Notes: a model not told the origin generated them from the letters alone. A stretch of DNA of 64,000 nt from Sipunculus nudus (GCA_026874595.1 CM049310.1:66110056-66174055), one strand, 5' to 3'. Positions 44,888-59,057 are shown, counted from the stretch's first letter. Numbers and translations are program-made.

Positions 44888-46828
44888 TGTATCGCCAGAC
44901 AGTCTGGAGATACTATGGTTAAGGCACGGTCGCGCCGCCGCCGCCTCAGAGATTTCTTTTGGACACAATAACTCAAAAAATATTTCACGGATCTTTACCA
45001 AACTTGGTATATGTATAGATATGGGTGAGAGGACGACGCCTATTTAAAATGAGGTCATGACCTCAACTAGGAGAGTGACCTTGACCTTGAATAGGTTCAA
45101 TTTTGGGGAAAATCACACAAATTCTTAAATATCTCAAGAAAACTTGCATGGATTGATCCCAAAATCAAGTTGATCGAAGATCATGGATAGGGTTGTCATG
45201 TTCCAGAAACTGGTGGCGCCACCTATTATTCTTTACTTGTTTTCATGCCGTTTAATATCCCCAAAATTGCTACTTGACAGTACTGTGAGCATTATAAGTC
45301 AAAAACTAATAGACAGATTTCTTTCATATTATGCAAATACATAGATATGGGTTATGGGATGATGTTTATTTAAATTGGGGTCATGACCTTTCCTATGAGA
45401 GTGGCCTTGACCTTGAATATTGCCATATATGGTGAAAATCACACAAAATCATTAATTTCTCAATAAGGGATGCATGCATTGGTCCAAAAATCAACATGTT
45501 CGAAGATCTTGGAAAGTATTGTCATGTACCAGAAACAGGTGGCGCCACCTGTTATTCTTTTACTTGTTTTGTGCCGTTTAATACCCCATCATTGCCATTT
45601 ATCAGTACTGTGAGCATTATAAGTAAAAAACTAATGGACAAATTTCTTTCATATTATGCATATACATGGATATGGGTTATAGGATAATGTTTATTTGAAT
45701 AGGGGTCATGACCTTTCCAATGAGTGGCCTTGACCTTGAATATTGCCATATATGGTGAAAATCACACAAAATCATTAATTTCTCAATAAGGGATGCATGC
45801 ATTGGTCCAAAAATCAACTTGACCGAAGATCTTGGATAGTAATGTCATGTACCGGAAACAGGTGGCGCCACCTGTTATTCTTTGACTAGTTTTCGTGCCG
45901 TTTAATACCCCATCATTGCCACTTAACAGTACATTTATAACCTGTGAGCATTATAAGTCAAAAACTAATGGACAGATTTCTTTCATATTATGCATATACA
46001 TAGACATGGGTTATGGGATGATGTATATATAAATTGGGGTCATGACCTTTCCTATTAGAGTGACCTTGACCTTGAATATTGCCATATATGGTGAAAATTA
46101 CACAAAATCATTAATATCTCAATAAGGGATGCATGCATTGGTCCAAAAATCAACATGTTCGAAGATTTTGAAAAGTATTGTCATGTACCGGAAACAGGTG
46201 GCGCCACCTGTTATTCTTTTACTTGTTTTGTGCCGTTTAATACCCCATCATTTCCATTTATCAGTACTGTGAGCATTATAAGTCAAAAACTAATGGACAA
46301 ATTTCTTTCATATTATGCATATACATGGATATGGGTTATAGGATAATGTTTATTTGAATAGGGGTCATGACCTTTCCAGTGAGTGGCCTTGACCTTGAAT
46401 ATTGCCATATATGGTGAAAATCACACAAAATCATTAATTTCTCAATAAGGGATGCATTGATTGGTCCAAAAATCAACTTGAACGAAGATCTTGGATAGTG
46501 TTGTCATGTACGGGAAACAGGTGGTGCCACCTGTTATTCTTTTACTTGTTTTTGTGCCGTTTAATACCCCATCATTGCCACTTAACAGTATTGTGAGCAT
46601 TATAAGTCAAAAACTAATGGACAGATTTCTTGCATATACATAGACATGGGTCAGGGGATGATGTATATTGAAATTTGGATCATGACCTTTTCTATGAGAA
46701 TGACCTTTTCTATGAGTGTGGTCTGATATTAATTGTTGCTGAAGATGGGGGGGCCATTTTCTTAAAGGGGGGGGGGGATTAATTGTCTGGGGATACTATG
46801 GCACCTGCGGTGCCAAGAAATATCTAGT
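44888..46828 (+). mobile_element. Family D element, complete (1.94 kb)
   Basis: 5' hairpin GTATC...GATAC with inner CCAGAC/GTCTGG (44889-44913) and a (GCC)n tract at 44934-44945. Lead-in 'ataactcaaaaaatatttcacgg', a 327-bp tandem array, then GTCTGGGGATAC (inverted head), hairpin GGCACC-TGC-GGTGCC (46800-46814) and CTAGTT. No coding frame. Confidence 0.85.
45190..46620 (+). repeat. About 327-bp satellite in D with two-unit higher order
   Basis: GGTGGCGCCACC or GGTGGTGCCACC at 45212, 45539, 45862, 46197 and 46519 (spacings 322-335). Units alternate between 'acatgttcgaagat' (45494, 46152) and 'acttgaccgaagat' or 'acttgaacgaagat' (45822, 46479), so a dimer of about 659 bp is the repeating block. 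Confidence 0.9.
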
Positions 46829-47307
46829 TGTGTAATCGGTACTTGTACTGGAGTTTAAAATGTTTAGTACTTGCATTGTACATGTGCATCTCACACATGT
46901 AATTGAAAATCAATCAAGTACTTAACAAATAATGGTCAAGCATGTTATCATGGAAGCATTAAGCAGCGTCTCCATGTGCGTGTATATGTGTATGTGCTTA
47001 TATGCATGAAAAAACGCTCATTTGATTTTGTAACTGGGGTGTTTCCATGTGTCCATTAGCGTATATCCGTATCTGCATGAAAATTGCCACAGGAGTGATT
47101 TTCACGCATAGGGTGTGCGTGAACTCAGGGATTCAGGGTAAAATGATGTCATTTCACCATCTACATGTGGAAGGCCTGCTTGATCCACTGTACAAATATA
47201 TGTTTGCCAGTTCATGCATATACGCATATACGCGCACATGGAAACGCTGCTTTATATCTGATGTATATCCCATGGTACAGGTTAGCATTAGGCCTGTAGG
47301 GTTTGTT
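46829..47307 (+). repeat. Family B 3' region
   Basis: B tail phrases (aaaatgtttagtacttgcat) with an internal expansion rich in 'catatgcgtgtatatg', ending ACAGGTTAGCATTAGGCC...GTTTGTTG at 47307. Diverged. Confidence 0.6.
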
Positions 47308-47369
47308 GTGAACCATATAACTTTTTAGGTACCTTATTTTTTTCTTCAAATGAAACACACGTATTGTTT

Positions 47370-47680
47370 CCACCAAGATCTCAGGCATGTTTGAAGACTG
47401 GTAATCTTGAGCTTCTTCATCAAGGTCAAATCTGCAAATACATAGGATTTTTGTTTACCCCATAACTTTTGAAATACTGCATCTGTTTCCTTCAAATTTG
47501 ACACAAAAAATATTTCCTCCAATACCTTGGATTTGTTGGAAGACTGGTGACCTTGAGCTTGGTCTTCAAGGTCAAATGTGTGAATACATAGGATTTTTGT
47601 TTACCCCATACCATTTGAAGTACTACATCTGTTTCCTTCAAATTTGACACAAAAAAATATTTCCACTTATACCTTGGAAA
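47370..47680 (+). repeat. 147-bp tandem repeat, about two copies
   Basis: 'tccttcaaatttgacacaaa' and 'gatttttgtttaccccata' recur 147 bp apart. A related unit lies at 54851-54960. Confidence 0.75.
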
Positions 47681-48824
47681 GCATCCATTACATCATGCCT
47701 CTAGACATTTAGATTTCAGATTATCTATGGAAAATATTGACAAGAATGTTTTTTAAAAGCCTTTAAAAAATATAGATTTATGATATTACATATCATCTGT
47801 ACACTATTCATAATTTCTCAGGAATAGCAAAAGCTACCATCTCCAAATTTTATGCAATTATCAGTCACATATCAAATGTTGATGGATTCAGCTTATTTAG
47901 TTATCTGCATTTACTTAGATTTTACAGGGGAAAAGCTGAAAAAAACTTCTTCTTCTTGTAAAGAGTCCAGCCAAATTGTTCAATATTTCACAGAAATGAT
48001 CCAAGAGGCGAGCGGTTAGTGTTGGATAAATTTTAGCAGAGTTACATAACAGGCCAAGATTGTGTATGTTTCTTGAATTGGTTGAGAAACTGCCAACTGT
48101 TTCAGATTTGGCAACAGATCAAGAGTTCATTCAGTGCAGCCAGATTTAGGTCAAGAGTTCAATCAGTGCAGCCAAGCACAAGGCATGTGATCACCTCATG
48201 GGCAGCATGTGATCATTTCATGGGTAGCATGTGATCACCTCATGAGTATCATGTGATCACCTCATGTTCATTCAGTGCAGCCAGGTACAGGTCAAAAGTT
48301 CACTCAGTCTAGCAAGGTGCAGGTCAAGAGTTCACTCAGTGCAGTAGCCTGAGCCAGTAATTTGTCACAGTACACTCGGGGCAACAGCCTTTCTCATCTA
48401 AGCCTGGTCAGCCCCGTGCATCAGACTCAAGGTAAGTTTGATGTATTGGCCTGATATTCTGACCTGTCTATGTGTCTTTAATGGCTTTCTCGTTCACAAG
48501 ACAGGTGTTGCCATCTACAATGACTTTTGCAAAGTGTATGTGCCTGCTTAATTCTACGGAAGAATTTGATATATCAGCCTGAAATTGGGCATATTTATAC
48601 ATGTCAAATAGCTTTGTCGTATACAAGACTAGGGGTGCCACCTACAATAATTTTTCTGTTGTGTGCACCCATGCCAGAATTTCAGCAGTGATGTTTGTGT
48701 ATTGTTTCTTGTTCAAAATGTTTAGTACTTGCATTGTTCATATATATGAAAAGTAGTGGTTTGAAGCGTTATACCTGGTGTATATCCATATGCACAGGTT
48801 CGCATTAGGCCTGTAGGCCTTGTT
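47681..48824 (+). mobile_element. Family B copy, 3' two-thirds
   Basis: Starts in the B body (gcatccattacatcatgcct), has the minisatellite (48181), 32-bp repeats, GTAAGT (48432), core monomers and an intact terminus at 48824. Confidence 0.7.
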
Positions 48825-51140
48825 TATTAAAAACCTACAGGACTGCCTAATTTCAAAACCACTCATCTGTTTTTCCTCATATTTACCATAAATATTCCTC
48901 TATATAGTTCCTATGTACATGCCAGAAATTATGTCTCTATTTTATAATTTGATAAAGTTATGGGCCCAAACATAATGCATTTTGTAAAAAATCAGGAAAA
49001 CTATTTTATCACTTAACACAAAATATGTTAAAGCTATCGACTTTTTTTCCAGTAATATAACTTTAATTAATCAAAATTAAATTGTATACCCAAAATTAGA
49101 TCAAAATCTTTTAAATTTTTTAAAATATTAGCAAAAATAAAAAATTGGTACCTTAAATTTTGCCCAACTTTGACCATGGCACGTTTCTTTCCTGTAAGTA
49201 CTGTGGATTAAATTTTCACAGCATGTTTTTGTTAGCATTTTGTCTGTTAACACCAAAAATTTGAAACCAGTTGATCTAAAACTGTAGATTTTATTCAAGT
49301 TTTCAAGCACCATGGAACATATTGTTTACATCAAGCTAGTGTTATGCAGTTTGCAAGAGCTTAGCTCCCAGGCTTCGAATTCAGCTCTCAGTTCCTGAAA
49401 TTTGGCATACAGTTAGATGTCTCCAAAATCCCCTACCAAGCCAAGAATTTGGTCACTAGGACTTAATACCTTCGAGATATTAATGAAAAACTTCATTTTT
49501 CCATGAAAGACCCATTGTTACACTTCAAGACTGCCTAATATCAAAACCAATGATCTGACTTTAATCATATATAATATACATATTTTTCTATACATTCGCT
49601 ATGCACATGCCAGAAATGATGTCAGTTATGCGTAATTGTTTTAAGTTATGGGCCCAAACATAATGCACTTGGTAAAATATCAAGAAATATATTTACTCCC
49701 TTAACAAGAGGATTGCTGAAGCTAGAGATTTTTTGTCAGGTATGTAACATTATTTAATCAAGATTCAATTGAATACTCAAAATTAGTTCTGAATTTTTCA
49801 AATTTTATAAGTTATTAGTATAAATATAAAATTAGTACCTTAAATTTTGCCAAACTTTGACCATGGCACGTTTGTTTCCTGTGAGCACTGTTGATATAAT
49901 TTTCATATCATGCACACATAAGGATTTCAGCGTTTTAGTTTAGAAAGCTGAAAGAAATTGGCCAAAAATTGTAGCTTTTATTAATGTTTTTATGAGACCA
50001 TGTCAGACCTTGGCTCTCCCCAGCCCCTCTTGAGTTACCTGTAAATTGACCTTGTTGACCTTTGAGCAAATTATGCACGCTTTAGGCGAGGCATAGGTTG
50101 GGGCAGCCAGGCAGCTTATAGCCAGCCACAGTTGATCCAGGTGTCCAACCCAACTCATCTTGTAGTTGTTTTAACCAACAACATAACAATAAACAATAAA
50201 TTAATAAATTTTTATTTGTTTTTAATAACAAATTAAAGAAAAATGGAAAAGGAATTTGTTGGTTGATGAGTAACAGGAAATTAACTTGCAGTTACTGATA
50301 ATATAAGAATCTTGTATCAATGGGTAGAATGTCACATATTCCAAATAACACCATGCAGTCACCTAAAGTATTTTTCAGTTCAATTTTAATGATAAAAAAA
50401 TAAATCATATTATTCATTACTAATCATTAGGGATCATATGAAGGAAATTAATGATAGACAAAGATGCATTTGATAATATTAATCTATATTCCTACTGTGT
50501 CTAGTGTGTACATTGATGTGGAATTAGTCAAGAATGAATATATTACATTTATTTTTTTAATATAAATAAAAGCTATAAAACCAGGTACTTATGATCATTA
50601 TTTAAATGTGTGAATTTTGTATATTCTGGATTCTCAACATCATTGTTTGGTTAAAACTGAATAAATATCAGACATGGTGCGAATACTTAGCAAATGTATT
50701 TGAATACGAATATGAATATGTACTCCATTATATAATTTCTTGCATCAGAAAGGGAATTCAGGTAAAAATGAAAGTATATGAATACCAGTGCAAATACTTT
50801 CTATAATATTATTTTAATTGTCATTTCAATTATATTTTATTTTTAAAAAATCATATGATTCTCCTATTTTTTTAAATAAAAATTATATTTGGCACAATAT
50901 TGTTATTAAATTTAAATAAATAGTTAAACTCTTATATTATATGTGCTGCTTATAAGTTATATGACCAAGTCAAAATCTGTGTGACAATAGCACTCCATTT
51001 GTTAATAAAATAAATGAAATCTATCCTCTTCCCTGTCTCCAAAGATACTATCAAAATCATACATAAGCTAAACACCAACGACTCATAATAAGCTTATATT
51101 TATTACCACACAAAACCAGCATGTGCCTCATTTCTAAACC
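48825..51140 (+). mobile_element. Family A1 body, both ends missing
   Basis: A1 phrases in order, with the two internal half-copies of about 0.9-1 kb (gcacgtttctttcctg... and gcacgtttgtttcctg...), to the tail 'aaccagcatgtgcctc'. A B element begins at 51142, just before the expected A1 terminus. At 50912-50940 it shows the uninterrupted 'aataaatagttaaactc' site used to date the pogo-like insertion. Confidence 0.7.
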
Positions 51141-51141
51141 T

Positions 51142-54100
51142 ATTTTTAGCGAACCTGTGAGCTCATGCGATGGTGTGGCGTCGTCCGGTGTCCGGCTTCC
51201 GTCGTCTATACGTTAACCTATACTATCTTAAAAACGGCAAGAGTTAGCATCACAAAATTTTCTGCGAAATGTGGCGTCGTCCGTCGTCTGTACGTTAACC
51301 TATACTATCTTAAAAACGGCAAGAGTTAGCATCACGAAATTTTCTGCGTAAAATTAGTCATCTAAAAAACTCTATCAGATTTTGCTTATTTTTTGGCTAA
51401 CTGCATTTTCTTAGATTTTATAGGGAAAAAGCTAAAAAAGCTTTAAAAATCTTCTTCTCTGAAACTGTTCAGCCAAATTGTCCAATATTTCATAGAAATG
51501 ATCCCTAGAACAATCTCTCTCAAGTTTGTTCGAATGGTTTAAGTTTGGTGATTTTTGGCCGAGTTACAGATAGTTGAACTTAGTCATCTGTCCAAAAAAC
51601 CCTACTAAAATTACAATCTTAGAAACGGCTTGAGCTTTCATCATCAAATTTTATGCTAATGTTGGTCACATGAGTCATATCTGAAATTGAGGTATTGGTG
51701 GCGCCACCTGCATCGACCTTTTTTGTACGGGGGTCATCAGTGCCTGTATCATACTGATGGCTACAAAAAACTTCTTCTCTGAAACCATATGGACAAATAG
51801 TTTAATATCACACAGAAATGATTCTAGGGTAGTGCTTTCTGATGTTTGTTCAAATGGTCTCAGTTCAGTGACTTTTGGCTGAGTTATGGGAAGCTGAATT
51901 TAATCATATGCCATAACAGCCCATTTTAGCTCAGTGGCTACAAAGATCTTCTTCTCAAAAACCACTGGGCCAAATTCATAAATCTCACACATTAATTATC
52001 CTTAGATGTTTATAATTCAAGTTTGCTCAAATTGTTTTGGTTCAGTGATTTTTGGCTGAGTTATGGGAAGCTTAACTTAGCCATTTTGCTTTATTTTCCA
52101 ATATGAGTTATAAACCTGCAAAACGTTTTTTGACTGACGCCACTGAGGCCAATTTGTTTAATATTTTTAACAATAATAATCCCCTTAATAATTCTTATAA
52201 TAATAAATTGTCTTTTATGGTTCTGAAGAATGAATTTTAGCTGAATAATAAAGATTGAATTTAGTCATTTTACCATATATGTTAGCTGTGTGAAGCAGAT
52301 ACATCTAGCCTGGAACCAGTTTATCAGCATCCATTACATCATGCCTCCAGACATTTAGATTTCAGGTTATCTTTGGTTAATATTGACAATAGTGTTTTTT
52401 AAAAACTTTTAAAAGATGTAGATTTATGATTTTAGATATTCCTCATGCCAAGCAATGTTTACAATCACAGGTATAACGCATACTATTGGATTGACTGGAA
52501 CTAGCATCATGAAATTTAATGCAAAAAATTAGCCATCTGAAAAAATCTGCATTTTCTGATTTTATAGAGAAAAAGCTAAAAAACCTTAAAAAATCTTCTC
52601 CAACGAACAGTCAAGCCAGTTTGTTCAATATTTCACAGAAATAATCTTTTATATCATCTCTCTCAAGTTTGTTCAAATGGTTCAAGTTCAATGAATTTTT
52701 GCCGAATTACAGGAAGTTGAACCTAGTCATCTGTCCGAAAAAGCATACTAAAATGACAATCTCAGAAACGGCCGGAGCTATGATCACCAAATTTTCTGCC
52801 AGTGTTGGTCACATGAGCCATATATGAAATTCAGGTATTGGTGGTCACCTGCATTGACTTTTTTTGTACGGGGGTCATTGGTCATCTGTACATTAACCCA
52901 TAATTTCTCAGAATAGCAGGAACTACCATCCCCAGATTTTATGCAATAATCTGTCATATATCAAATGTTGTGGGATTCAGCTTATTTATGAAAAAAAAAC
53001 CTTTTATTATTCTAGATATTTTGATAAAAAGTTTATGAATATGTCAGCCTGATAATGCATTTGAGCCAGTCTTTCAGTATGTGAAAACAGATTTGCCAAC
53101 AGGCTAAGATTGTGTCTGTATATTTAAATAGGTTAAGAAACTGCCAACTGTTTCAGATTTGGCAACAGATCAAGAGTTCAGTCAGTGCAGCCAGATATAG
53201 GTCAAGAGTTCAGTCAGTGATCACCTCATGGGCACCATGTGATCACCTCATAGGTGTCATGCCTCTCAGGGCTGCATGTTGAGCCAATCTATTTATAGCT
53301 TTGGCAGACTGCAAACTGTATCAGATTAGGCAACAGGTCAAGAGTTCACTCAGTGCAGCCAGGTACAGGTCAAAAGTTCACCCAGTCTAGCCAGGTGCAG
53401 GTCATGAGTTCACTCAGTGCAGTAGCCTGAGCAAGCAAATTTGTCACAGTTCACTCGGGGCAACTTCCTTTCTCACCTAAGCGTAGTCAGCCACATGCAT
53501 CAGACTTAAGGTAAGTTTGATGTATTGGCCTGATAATTTGACCTGTCTATGCGTCCTTGATGGGTTTCTCGTTCACAAGACAGGTGTCACCACCTACAAT
53601 GACTTTTGCACAGTGTGTGACTTTTGTGCCTGCTTATTTCTATTGTGGAATTTGATATATCATCCTGAAATTGGGCATATTTATACCTTTTGAATAGCTT
53701 TGTCTTATACAAGACTGGTAGTGCCACCTACAATAATTTTTGCACAGTGTGTGTCCCTGCTTATTTCTCAGGAGGGGTTTGATATATCAGTCTGAACTTG
53801 GACATATGTATATATCTCTGATAGCTTCGTTGTATACAAGACTTGTGGTGCCAGCTACAATCATTTTTAGCTCAGCTGACTGTAAGTCAACTGAGGTGTA
53901 GGAATGGCCCTTTGTCCATCATCCATACGGATATCCTGCCATCCATTAGCAGGGCACAAATCGTAACAGCTGGTCCTAGAAACTTCTAAGTTATAATCCA
54001 GGGAGGTCAATAAAAAATCTCCTTGGAAACCTGAAATTAGGTCACTGCGACCTATATCCTTTGAGCTACGGGGCTTGAAAGTACCCCCCAGAAAAGTAAG

Positions 54101-54850
54101 AAATTTGATACAAAACCTCAGATATCTTGATAATTAATGCATGGTTTGTCATGAATTTTGCCTTGAATATTGACCATGACTAGTTTTGTCAGTTCCTGAA
54201 AGGTGGTGGCGCCACCGGTATTTTTTCTATTTTAACAAATATTTTTCTATTTATTTACTAAAAATAAACTTGGTTCAAACTTGATTTAATGACAAACCAC
54301 ATAAGTAAATTCATTTTGATTACCAGGGTCCAGCGATCTAAGTTGAAGGTCACATAAGCCACATCTTTAAAAAGACTGTGGATGCACTGTAAATCAAACT
54401 TTTCATCCTGAACTTTCCAACGTTCACACATGGCTTACTTGCCTAAAGTTAGGAAACCTGTAGAATTTGAGGTTATCTGGTCAGAGGTCAAGGTCACTTT
54501 TTAAAAGATTGTTACAATAATCCTTATGCTAAAAGTTCAAGGATATTAAGTTCTAAGATTTTTTGGTTACAAGGTCATTGGTTAAGGTCACAGGACTGTC
54601 ATTCTGAAAAATTTCTTTCAAAATATCCTTATAGACAAATTCAGCTAAGTGTTGAGACCCATGGGTCCCTAGTTGTGTTGTGTGCACCCATACCAGAATT
54701 TCAGCAGTGATGTTTGTGTAATTGTTTCTTATTCAAAATGTTTAGTACCTGCATTGTTCATATACATGAGAAGTAATGGTCCAGCATTGAAGCATTATAC
54801 CTGGTGTATTTCCCAATGCACAGGTTCGCATTAGGCCTGTTGGCCTTGTT
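51142..54850 (+). mobile_element. Family B element (3.7 kb) with A3 inside
   Basis: Head TTTTTAGCGAACCTGTGAGC at 51143, then a local tandem duplication of about 85 bp (gtggcgtcgtccg...gaaattttctgcg). B body, minisatellite remnant (53216), GTAAGT (53511), core monomers, A3 (53864-54673), and terminus GCACAGGTTCGCATTAGGCC...CCTTGTT at 54850. Confidence 0.75.
53864..54673 (+). mobile_element. Family A3 element nested in B (0.8 kb)
   Basis: Head TTTTTAGCTCAGCTGACTG at 53864, 3' end AAGTGTTGAGACCCATGGG then TCCCTAGTT. It sits at the same B position as the A3 at 24214-25397 and lacks about 400 bp of that copy's middle. Confidence 0.75.
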
Positions 54851-55059
54851 TTCAACTGTAGTGACCTTGACCTTGGTTTTCAAGGTCAAACCCGAAAAAA
54901 TTAGGGTTTTTGTTAACCCTATAACTTTGGAATATTTGCTTTTATTTTCTTGAAATTTGATATGTGAATTGTCTCCACCAAGATGTCCAGCAAGTTCATA
55001 CATTTGTGATGGCCTTAGCCTTGTCAAGCACAAAAGTGCTTCTGAAGAAGGGGGCCTAT
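54851..55059 (+). repeat. D-like element, left piece
   Basis: 'gtgaccttgaccttggtttt' and a 147-bp-type unit, ending 'gaagaagggggcctattt'. On the other side of the E element, 'acaagggggtatgccgta' leads into a D-type 3' end (60355-60420), so E splits a D-related element. The D head is not seen. Confidence 0.5.
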
Positions 55060-58035
55060 TTTTATGCCCCGGCCACAAAGTGGCCAGGGCATATAGTTTT
55101 ACCCATGTCCGTCATTCCGAAATCAAACAGTTGTTCGGACTTTTTTTCGCAATGCCTGCAGATATTGGCCTGATTTTTGGTATGTTGGCAGATAATGACC
55201 AGTTACAGATCGAGTTCACGTTTTGTCCCAGTTGACCTACTTTTGACCGTTTTACGGCTCCTAAACTTAGAAAATTTCATGAAAAATAGAAATTATTATG
55301 ACAAATACACATGTTTTTCGCAATGCCTGCAGATATTGGCCTGATTTTTGGTGTGTTGGCAGATAATGACTAGTTACAGATGGAGTTTGCGTTTCGTCCC
55401 GGTTGACCTACTTTTGACCGTTTTACGGCTCCTAAAACTTAGAAAATTTCATGAAAAATAGAAATTTTCATGACAAATACACGTACAGCCGTTTTTAGCC
55501 CTCAGCTCATAAGCTGATGGGCTATTGTCTTCACCCAAGCTGTCCATCTGTCTGTCTGGTGTCTGTCCGTCTGTTCCGCGTCTGTTAACTTTTACCTTGT
55601 GAGCGGGATATCTCTAAAAGGATTCACCGTTTTTTTTATTTCATCAGTGAAGATGTATATCGATAAAATTTCGGTCAAGTTCGGAGATGGGTGACCTTGT
55701 TGGCTCAGCTGACTATAAGTCATCTGAGCTATAGTGGTGGTCCATTGTCCGTCGTCCGTCCGTCTGTCCGTCCGTCCGTCCGTAGATGTGGCACGTTTTG
55801 AAACCGTAAGACCTAGGAATCCAAAATTCGGCATAATGTTAGATGTCCCCAAGATCTCCTACCGAAAAAGCCGAAAAACTGGGTGTTTGCAACTTCGTTC
55901 CTTTGAGAAATTAAGGAAAAACCTAAATTTTTTATAAAAAACCTATTTTCACACTTCAGGACTGTCTAATATCAAAACCACTCATCTGATTTACCTCATA
56001 TTTACCATAAATATTCCTCTATATAGTTCCTATGTACATGCCAGAAATTATGTCTGTATTATTTAATTTAAAAAAGTTATGGGCCCAAACATAATGCATT
56101 TTGTAAAAAATCAGAAAAGATATTTGATCACTTAACACAAAAAATGTTAATGCTATGGACCTTTTTTCCAGTAATATAACTTTAATTAATCAAAATTAAA
56201 TTGTATACCCAAAATTAGATGAAAATCTTTTTAAATTTTTTAAAATATTTATAAAAATAAAAAATTGGTACCTTAAATTTTGCCCAACTTTGACCATGGC
56301 ACGTTTTTTTCCTGTTAGTATTGTGGATTTAATTTTCACAGCATGTTTTTGTTAGCATTTCAACTGTAAACACCAAAAATTTGAAACCAGTTGATCAAAA
56401 ACTGTAGATTTTAATCAAGTTTTCAAGCACCATGTAACATATTGTTTACATCAAGCTAGTGTTATGCAGTTTGCAAGAGCTCAGCTCCCCAGCTTCAGCT
56501 CTAAGTTCCTTAAATTCGGCATACAGTTAGATGTCTCCAAAATGCCCTACCATGCCAAGAATTTGGTCACTAGGACATTCGAGATATTAATGAAAAACTT
56601 TATTTTCCATTAAAAACCCATTGTTACACTTCAAGACTGCCTAATATCAAAACCACTGATCTGACTTTATCATAAATAATATACATATTTTTCATTCTCT
56701 ATGCACATGCCAGAATGATGTCAGTATTGTGTAATTGTTTTAAGTTATGGGCCCAAACATAATGCACTTTGTAAAAAATCAAGAAATATATTTACTCCCT
56801 TATCAGAGCATTGCTGAGCTAGAGATTTTTTTGTCAGGGATGTAACATTATTTAATCAAGATTCAATTGAATACCCAAAATTAGTTCTGAATTTTTCAAA
56901 TTTTATTTAGTATAAATATAAAATTAGTACCTTAAATTTTGCCCAACTGTGACCATGGCACGTTTGTTTCCCGTGAGCACTGTTGATATAATTTTCATAT
57001 CATGCACACATAAGCATTTCAGCTTTTTAGTTTAGAAAGCTGAAAGAAATTGGCCAAAAATTGTAGCTTTTATTAATGTTTTTTATGAGACCCTGTCAGA
57101 CTTAGGCTCTCTCCAGCCCCTCTTGAGTCACCTGTATGTTGACCTTGTTGACCTTTCATCAAATTATGCACGCTTGAGGCGAGGCATACATGGAATCCAG
57201 GCAGCTTATGGCAAGCCACAGTTGATCCAGGTGTCCAACCCAACTCATCTAGTAGTTTTAACCAAGAACATAACAAAAAACAATAAATTAATAAATTTTT
57301 ATTGGTTTTTAATAACAAATTAAAGAAAAATAGAAAAGGAATTTGTTAGTTTATAATAACAGGAAATTAACTTGCAGTTACTGATGATATAAGAATCTTG
57401 TATCGATGGGTAGAATGTCATATATTCCAAATAACACCATGCAGTCACCTATGGCATTTTTCAGTTCAATTTTAATGATAAAGAAGTGAATCATATTATT
57501 CATTACTAATCATTAGGGATCATATGAAGGAAATAAGACAAAGATGCAGTTGATAATATTTATCTAGATTCCTGCTGTGTCTAGTGTGTACATTGATGTG
57601 AAATTAGTCCAAAATGAATTTTTTACAGTTATTTTTTAATATAAATAAAAGCCATAAAATCAGTTACTTATGATCATTATTTAAATGTGTGAATTTTGTA
57701 TATTCTGGATTCTCAACATCATTGTTTGGTGAAAACTGAATAAATTCCAGACATGGTGCAAATACTTTGTAATTGTATTTAAATACGAATATGATTTTGT
57801 ACTCCATTATAAAATTTCTTGCATAAAGAATGGGAATTCAGGTAAAAATGAAAATATATGAATACTCGTGCAAATACTTTCAAAATGTATTCATGAATGC
57901 ATTCATGAATATATTCTTTAATAGTATTTTAATAATCATATCAGTTATATTTCATTTTAAAAAATCATATGATTCTCTTATTATTTTTAATAAAAATTAT
58001 ATTTGGGACAATATTTGTATTTTTTTTAATAAATA

Positions 58036-59009
58036 CAGTGAAACCTGAACCAAGCGACCACTGCCGCCAGCGACCGTCTGTGACTTACGACCGAAAAATG
58101 ATTGCACCGAGCTCAATCACTCTTTAATGCCCCTGTGTTGAGCGACCGTTTGTGGTACGCGACCACCGACCGCTCAAATGTGGCCGGTCGCTGGTCTTTA
58201 CCTCCGTTAAGCGACCGCCTGGCGTCCTTAGTTAAGACTAAAACGACCGTGCCACTGACCGTTTCGTGAATGTGCAGGTGGCAATGGTGACCTACTTTCC
58301 CCGCGATGATTGGACATCAATTCACAATACCCCTCCAGGTGTCAATGGCCCAGGGCCCGCGTGGTTTTAATCTTTCTCGAAAAATGAAAAGTTCCGCGAA
58401 TATTGCTAGGGAACATGTAAAATGACGCAATTCTTTAATTCTGATGCCTGTGTACCATTACTTTTTTTTAGCCTATCTTTGAACACATCGTAGTTGTTTA
58501 ACGATTGATAAAAACATCTTTACGGTAAAGGATCACGTGCTCTAGGGGAAATCCCTCATTAATATTCATCGTGTAGAACTCCCGTTGTATTTCTGACACC
58601 GCGGTCGCATTCACTACGCTGGGTCGTTGACCGGAGTTCATAACTAGTCAAAGCGATGTGTAAATAACATTTGCGCGGATTTAATTTATAACAAGTGAGT
58701 AATGAAATAAGTTTGTCATTACGTAAGCGATCAACTGTCATTGCTGTCATTTAACGGGGTCTGCTTCTATTTACGGTGAGCACAAGTCAGTGATCAACAA
58801 AGTGACTCATTGTGTACTCATGGTACATCATTAATAAGCGGTTTGTGTTTGTGCAATACGACAAACAGGCTATACAAAGCCTTTGACAAAGTCTTGTTTA
58901 ATAAAGTAAGAATGGACCAGCTTTCTTTGATAATTATAAATAAGATTCACTTTGTTAAGCAGAGCAAGATTGATTCATTTTTTAAGTAAAGTTGTGAATA
59001 TCTTGATTA

Positions 59010-59057
<48 letters not shown>

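Noticed and set aside
45496-46346. Two nearly identical 63-codon frames, 659 bp apart
   Set aside because: Products of the D satellite dimer, not genes.
58559-58750. 63-codon minus-strand frame inside the pogo-like element
   Set aside because: No helix-turn-helix or DDE motif is visible and it is too short for a transposase. Left as non-coding.
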